Of a stretch of 64,000 nucleotides of DNA, positions 58,785 to 64,000 are shown piece after piece. The notes under the pieces are model-generated. The model searched no databases, was not told the origin of the DNA, and was given only the letters and a program-made list of their open reading frames with translations. Source of the DNA: Tetraselmis striata (lineage: Eukaryota; Chlorophyta; Chlorodendrophyceae; Chlorodendrales; Chlorodendraceae); assembly GCA_006384855.1 (NCBI GenBank), contig VCJN01002168.1:62001-126000 (forward strand), written 5' to 3'. Numbering within the stretch: the first letter of the stretch is position 1; every line of letters begins with the position of its first letter. The position numbers and the translations under genes were made by a program.

Positions 58785-59123
58785 ATGCGTCCTCCCCGTC
58801 TTCACCCCCACCCCGAGGCGCCCGGTTTAGCACTACTGTTCTCTACCGCGTACCCGGACTCGGACTCCGACGGCGAGTGGGACTCAGATGACGAGGAGGG
58901 CGTGAAAGTGCCCCTGGAACTCGCGACAGCGGTGCTGCGACAGGGTGTAGTCGATAAGCGTCACGACTTTCCACCCCGTGACGCAGCAGTCGCGCAGCTC
59001 ATCTTTGTGTTGGGCTTCGTCCTCGTGGGAACCTCCCTTGCCATCGCGTCCTCCAGACTCCCACTACAATTCAGGGTCTGCCTCCTCGATACGATGCATA
59101 CGGCTGTCTGGGCTGAGCCCTAA
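58785..59123 (+). CDS. Hypothetical small protein with acidic and hydrophobic segments
   Basis: 112 codons from the first ATG. Residues ~24-37 are Asp/Ser/Glu-rich (DSDSDGEWDSDDEE) and residues ~70-90 are hydrophobic (LIFVLGFVLVGTSLAIA), which could span a membrane. It lies wholly within the inverted-repeat element. The family is not recognised and it may be a chance frame; the strong acidic/hydrophobic pattern is the only support. Confidence 0.35.
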   Translation: MRPPRLHPHPEAPGLALLFSTAYPDSDSDGEWDSDDEEGVKVPLELATAVLRQGVVDKRHDFPPRDAAVAQLIFVLGFVLVGTSLAIASSRLPLQFRVCLLDTMHTAVWAEP

Positions 59124-59410
59124 GCGGGCGTCCATACGGTCTACTGGGGAGCGATCAGCTGCGCCAGATGCCCGACCGCGCGGGATGGCGGGTGACAGCG
59201 TCACATCGCGGGCAGTGGCCCGGTCTGAATGCGGCGTATGCATCTCGGGAGGACGGTTGGCCGCCTCCCCGCCGTCCTTTGCAAACGGTGAACGGGAACA
59301 CCATGAGGGTGGAGCGAGCAAGTGCGGGTTGAGAGCAATTGCCCGCTCCGGCAGCGGTAAATGATATACCTCACCCCGGAACATATAAACGCTCTCAAAA
59401 TTCAGGGTAG

Positions 59411-59473
59411 CAAGGCGGCACGCGTGTACGGGGCATTTTTTAAAAAAATGCCCCGTACACGCGTGCCGCCTTG
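59411..59473. repeat. Near-perfect 63-bp palindrome
   Basis: The left arm caaggcggcacgcgtgtacg, continuing to gggcattttt, is mirrored by aaaaatgccc and the reverse complement of the arm, giving a hairpin of about 30 bp with almost no loop. It lies inside the inverted-repeat element. Confidence 0.95.
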
Positions 59474-59721
59474 GTGTTGGGGGCGTGCGCGAATTTTCAT
59501 AATGGCCCCCGCGGCCCGGTCGACGTGGCGCGCTCCAGTACGAGTATTAGGGCGGCACGCGGCTAGGGCGGCACGCGGACCGTGGTATGAAACGGACCTA
59601 ATTCACACCAGTATGCATACCTGGTACGGGTTGTTGCTACTCGAACGAGTATTAAGCATATGGTCGCTGCTACGTATGCTGCGTCCGCGTGCTGCGTAAA
59701 ATACCAGCGGCACATGCGTGG

Positions 59722-59850
59722 GTTTTTTCGCCCCCGGGACAGGACTGGCTCCAGTGAAACCCTTGCAGCGTCTCATCTACGACGGCAGCGATCTTGCTGT
59801 GACGGAAAAAGCCCTTCACTTGGTAGGCGACGCTTCGTCGTTACACTCAA
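59722..59850 (-). repeat. SINE-like repeat, truncated reverse copy
   Basis: Starts ttttttcgcccccgggacag and continues through ctacgacggcagcgatcttg to taggcgacgcttcgt, matching the A-tailed ~125 bases of the full copies with some changes. Confidence 0.7.
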
Positions 59851-60423
59851 CAATGCGTGTTATTATGGCGGAGATACCTTATATCCCTTTATGTTCATAG
59901 TGCATAGTATACCGATTTAATAATGGGCAGGATTAACTAAAAGTAATGTCGCTAAAACGTGCCGGTTGCCCGGGGCTCCAGGCATCCCACTCGCCGCGCG
60001 CGCCGCCGCCGCGCTCCGCGTTCGCCTTTCATCCAGATTATTATAGTTCAGGTACTTCGAGTGTGCAGATTTAATTTATAAAAGAGATAGTAGCACGTGG
60101 AGACTATTCGTCATCAACGGGGCTAGGCGGACCAACCGCTGTCAGCAAATAAATCCTATGTATTTTTTTGCTATAATTACTCATTATTAATATTATTGTT
60201 ATTATTAATACAGCAGGTGCCGAGTATTACTTTTACTCGAAGTGATGCAATATTTTCATCACAGTACTGGTTGTCGTCACCGCCAGCGACAGCACCAGCG
60301 GTCTTATTTCTCTTATCAAACCAATTGTTTTTGTGCATTTCCTCCCTCGACAACACCCACCACCGCCCTTGTACTACCCTGCGTCGAGTCTCCCACCCAG
60401 CAAACCCATCCCTTTCAGCCAAT
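59851..60423. other. 5' flank of the PAP2 gene
   Basis: AT-rich near 60,160-60,215 (repeated tattattatt words), otherwise unremarkable. No RNA gene is recognised. No clear TATA box could be chosen with confidence. Confidence 0.4.
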
Positions 60424-62482
60424 ATGGCGCAGCGCTTAGCGATCGATACGATGGCCGGCAGCCTCTCGGCCAGCCAGTTTCCCGGTGCCCGCGCTCTGCG
60501 GGCTGGCAGGCCCGCCGCTCGCTTCAAGCGGACGTCACCCCCGCGCGCCACCTCGCAGCAGGGCACGACAGAGAAGAATACTGACGAGCAAGCGCAGAGG
60601 AAGTCCCAGAACAAGGGCCCCGACTTGCCGTTTGCAAACATGCCAGAGTTTCCAGACATGCCAGAGATGCCTGAGATGCCCGACTCCGAAGAGGTACGTG
60701 CACGGCGTGCTGCGCGTTTTTTTAATTATCCGCTGGTGCAGTTTCGACATTATTCATCAGGAGACTGTCGCCGTGAGCGCGTAACTACACGTCACAGCCG
60801 GCCTCGCCCTGACCACGGCAACGGTCTGCTCGCGTCGCTGCAGGTGGGCAACGCTCTGTTGGATGCCACTGGGTTACCGCGCAAGACAGCTGTCCCGGTA
60901 CGGCTGTCAACCCCTCCCCGCCCACGTACTTGCTGCCATCTTGAACCGGGTTGCTTCGCGCAAATTTCACAATTATGCACCTGATGCGTGGCAACATCAG
61001 CGCATCGACTCCCCCCCCCCCCTCTCGGCCGCCGCGCGCCCGAGCCTCCCCCCCCCCGAGCCCATTCTCTTGATCCTGTCCTCATCGCCTGTCCATTGCA
61101 CACCGCAGATGCCTTCGTGGCTTGACAACCCCATCTTCACACTGGCGGCGGCTGCGGCCTTTGGCCTGATCGCCTACGATGTTAACGCCCCGGACTCCGT
61201 GCACCTGCTGCAGCCCATTGACCAGGGCATCCACCATTGGGTGGGCGCGCACACCAGCGCAGGTGACTCTAAGGCCCCTGAAACTCGTGCATGATCACTT
61301 TCTCTCCTCCACCATGTCCTAACGCATGCCCAGGGACACCTCTGAGCATGCCCATGCCCCCTCACCGCCCCCATTTCCGGCAGATTTCCGCAAATACGTG
61401 GCAGACCTTGCCATCTCGGACGTCTGGCCCATTGCGCTGGTGTCCGGCTGGATTTATGTGTCCGCCACGCTGTGGTCGCGCAACATTAAGGCTGGCCTCC
61501 GCAGCCTGGGCGTGGTGAGGCTCGTCTTCTCCCCTTCAATCATGACACCAACTGCCTCTCAGCATGGGTTCTGCCCTCGCACATTTCCCTTTCCCTCTGA
61601 TGGCTAACGCCCTGTGCCTCTCCGCATGGGTTCTGGCAGGGCATGCCACTGTACCTCTTTGGTGGCGGCGGCATTGTGCACGGTGACCCGTGGCTGGTCA
61701 ATACCATCAAGGACATCGCTCAGAGGGCCAGGTAGTGCCCTCCCCATGGCCTTTACCTCTGTCATCTGCACCATATCTATGCCAACATGATAAAACAGAT
61801 GGTTTTTTTGTGGGATCTCGACCAATCCCTCTTCTGTGGCTATCCTCCCATCCATAGGCCCAGCTCGGTTCTGCACTTCACCTACTCCTTCCCTAGTGGT
61901 CACACGACCGCAAGCACCTTCATGGCGGGCTACCTCGCGTTCGCGCTGCTGCCGCCCCTCATCGATTCACTGCGGGCCGACAAGGCCAAGGCCAGGGATG
62001 AGGCTGCTGGCAAGTCAGGTGCGCACAGACATGCGTACCTATTGGAAAATAAAGTAGAGAATGGCAGAGTTAAGGCCAAAGTGTACCTGCAGCCCTGCTG
62101 ACCATTTGGATGGAACTCATCACATGCTGCTTTTGACTGCAGGTGCAGTAAGCACAGAGCTGGACACCAAGAAGCGGACGTTGTCTAACAAGCTGATGAT
62201 AATGTGGGCTGGCGCGGTGCTGATGACGGCGTCCGGTCGCATGCTGGCTGACGTTCACTGGTTCTCGGATACACTTGGCGGTGCCTGCCTCGGCATGTTC
62301 CTAGTCTCCCTAGGTAAGCCCTCCCTCAATTGCCCGCCGCTGAGGTTTCCACGCCCGTGGCTAGCCAGCGCTATATAGACTCATCTATTATATAGCGCCA
62401 TGTCTAACTGTTGTCCTGAATGTCGGCGATCATAGGCACTGTTGCCGTCAAGCCCATCAAGGCGATGCAGAAGGATGAGTAG
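60424..62482 (+). CDS. PAP2-type membrane lipid phosphatase, probably plastid-targeted
   Basis: PAP2 enzymes remove phosphate from phosphatidic acid or related lipid phosphates at membranes. Eight exons (60424-60693, 60844-60897, 61109-61262, 61384-61514, 61640-61731, 61858-62018, 62143-62313, 62436-62482) join in phase to 359 residues. The signature is complete: K(x6)RP at 227-235 (KDIAQRARP), PSGH at 246-249, and R(x5)H(x3)D with Arg 320, His 326 and Asp 330 (GRMLADVHWFSD). Hydrophobic segments fall near 114-130, 170-190, 250-270, 305-318 and 332-344. The N terminus (MAQRLAIDTMAGSLSASQF and an Arg/Ala-rich stretch) looks like a transit peptide. It is followed by a Met/Pro-rich linker with repeated (F/E)PDMPEM words. 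The substrate cannot be read from sequence. Confidence 0.93.
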
Positions 62483-62608
62483 GCAGTAAACACAAGCGTG
62501 GAAGCTGCTGATAGCGTTGTAGTAGTAAAGTACACATAACCCGAGGCAGCAAGCATCAATATTATTATGTATCCATGAAGTACACCTGATGAAATTAGCA
62601 CATCGATC

Positions 62609-62613
62609 TGTAA
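62609..62613 (+). terminator. TGTAA polyadenylation-type signal
   Basis: Lies about 130 bases after the PAP2 stop, a usual distance for green-algal 3' UTRs. Confidence 0.55.
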
Positions 62614-64000
62614 CCTAGGAGCAGATGCTTGTAACTACGTATTTGCAAATCCATCAGTCCCCGCTGGCATTTGATACTTCTCAAAGAGAAAGGATGCCTT
62701 TCACCACGGTCCCCATTCTGCTGAAATACAGCATATGACACATGCATACTGATTATGGAAGTCGTCACCAGCAATGTCTTTCAGTGCGAGGCAGCATCTG
62801 GACCAGCTTGGTAATACCACTATGGGCGAGGCCGGCTTCACACAATCATGTCGCCGACGGAGGTGCCACTGGCACAATATCCTCTTCCGACAGCATTCTT
62901 GGTAAGCTGCGGCATCAATCGTACATCCCTCCCTGGCAGATCATTTGGATGGAAGCCTCGCGGATACTTATCTGCGGCGTGAGCCACGTGATGCTGAGAG
63001 CCGTCCACATCAGACGATCGTGCGAGAGATGCGAACCGAGGGGATGAATGGTGCATTCCCGAAATGCCCATTCATTTCGGTCGTCGTCGACATTACCAAC
63101 CATCTGGGCCCTGAGGTGCCCTCAGTATGGCTATTCCGACTGCATGTCCTTCATAGTTCTCCCAGCGGATCTCCAGCACAGGCATGGCTTTGCAGCATCT
63201 TCCGCTGCAGCGGCTCAGGTGTAATAGCCATCCAAAACTTATACTCGTACACTCGCTTGAATAACCGGACAGCTTCCCTCTCAAAATCGGATGAGGATGG
63301 GTGCCTAGCTAGGGTGAGGACATGGTGTTGTAGGAGGGGCACAGCTCACAAGGAATCACCATATGCGGGCTGGGGGGGGTCATCAAGAGGGCAGGGGGGG
63401 GGGGGGGGGGCGATTCGGGACCTAGCCTTAAGAGGGCTTCACGCTACGCACTTTCAATAGGGGGCCCCATGAAGGTTGGCGAGGCCGGGCCACAAGACAG
63501 CTGGTTTGTTTTGCCATCAAAGACCGAGCAAGAAGTTGTAGGAAATTTCAATTTCAATTCTTGGCTCATGACGCGTTGGTTTGGTCTAAGGCAGACCAAC
63601 CCGCTTGCCGTGCATGTGCTGTGCGGCTGCACGTTGACCGCATGTTGGACGCCTGCCGTCCGCAGTGGCGGGTCCTTGGACCGGAGGCACTGCGGGATAT
63701 GGCGATGCTGGCGGGACGCCGGCGGCCGTCACTGGTCCATGGTCTGCCGGACATTGCATCATTGTAGAGTGCCGTCGGCCTGAGCCAGCCCCTGGACTGG
63801 CAGCGGCGATGGATGAGGTAGGTGCGCGCACATTTGAATGAGCTCGATAGTGCGTTATGGCAGCCCCGCCGCCTTGAGCTTTGCTTTGCTTAGTGCCAAC
63901 TGATGTTGGGTCAGAAGGCAAACGGGCAGCAATTGAAGCTGGAGCAGCTGGCCAGATCCAGCAGCGACACCAAAAAAATCAGGTCACCCTTGATGAACAG
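62614..64000. other. Right-edge region with possible exons of unknown genes
   Basis: A minus-strand stretch at about 63,330-63,150 reads SSSDFEREAVRLFKRVYEYK then FWMAITPEPLQRKML, bounded by a ctag acceptor-like site, and may be an exon. A plus-strand frame at 63,561-63,767 reads MLDACRPQWRVLGPEALRDM. Neither family is recognised. A poly-G run lies at about 63394-63410. Confidence 0.3.

Larger units (their letters stand above)
58575..59599. mobile_element. ~1.02-kb element with ~50-bp terminal inverted repeats
   Basis: The left end contains tttcataccacggttcgcgt followed by two gccgccctag-type words; the right end is the reverse complement with one or two differences. The inverted ends themselves contain a tandem 16-bp word (gcgtgccgccctagcc type). 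The same gccgcc/ggcggc word forms the internal hairpin at 59411-59473. No transposase is recognised; a 112-codon ORF is inside. Confidence 0.7.

Noticed and set aside
60424-62482. Vanadium haloperoxidase instead of lipid phosphatase
   Set aside because: The shared PAP2 motifs are present, but the length and few hydrophobic segments fit a small membrane phosphatase better; haloperoxidases are longer.

Overview
The window looks like nuclear DNA of a green alga (Chlorophyta, probably Chlorophyceae; the genus cannot be read from sequence alone). The evidence is GC-rich codon use, many short exons with GT-AG introns, plant-type proteins (a chloroplast-type FMN hydrolase and a PAP2 phosphatase with a transit-peptide-like N terminus), and TGTAA polyadenylation-type signals downstream of two genes. 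About 20-base poly-C runs occur in most larger introns, usually with C on the coding strand.

Layout. 1-12357 (+) is the 3' part of a giant coiled-coil gene. Its first visible exon holds about 32 units of a 28-residue (84-bp) heptad repeat, followed by nine smaller exons. 15234-18807 (-) is a cytosine-5 DNA methyltransferase with an unrecognised N-terminal domain. 19996-26762 is a transposon-rich block: short poly-A-ended repeats, a possible 3-kb inverted-repeat-bounded element carrying three copies of a ~390-bp satellite, and a compact DIRS-like retroelement with split direct repeats. 27306-30835 (+) is EMC2, an ER membrane protein complex subunit. 34091-35993 (+) is a PCIF1-like mRNA-cap adenosine N6-methyltransferase with a single intron. 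39019-40509 (-) is a chloroplast-type FMN hydrolase of the HAD superfamily (FHY1-like).

The 3' ends of EMC2 and FHY1 occur twice, as direct copies at about 30.75-31.96 kb and 38.27-39.29 kb. The left copy keeps the working EMC2 end and a decayed FHY1 end; the right copy keeps the reverse. The PCIF1-like gene sits between them. I infer that EMC2 and FHY1 were once convergent neighbours and that a duplication or insertion placed the methyltransferase between them.

From 40.5 to 60 kb the window is repeat-rich and gene-poor: three units of an unrecognised repeated coding sequence (42.7-47.7 kb), one of them split by a 1063-bp Tc1/mariner-type non-autonomous transposon; a decayed Ty3/gypsy-like retroelement (about 50.7-57.1 kb, minus strand); and an inverted-repeat element with a long hairpin (58.6-59.6 kb). 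60424-62482 (+) is an eight-exon PAP2 lipid-phosphatase-like gene.

The host genes do not form one pathway. The two methyltransferases (DNA C5 and cap-adenosine N6 types) are the most notable pair, but nothing in the sequence links them functionally. No rRNA, tRNA or CRISPR array was recognised. Exon boundaries were read by eye from splice sites, reading phase and family resemblance.
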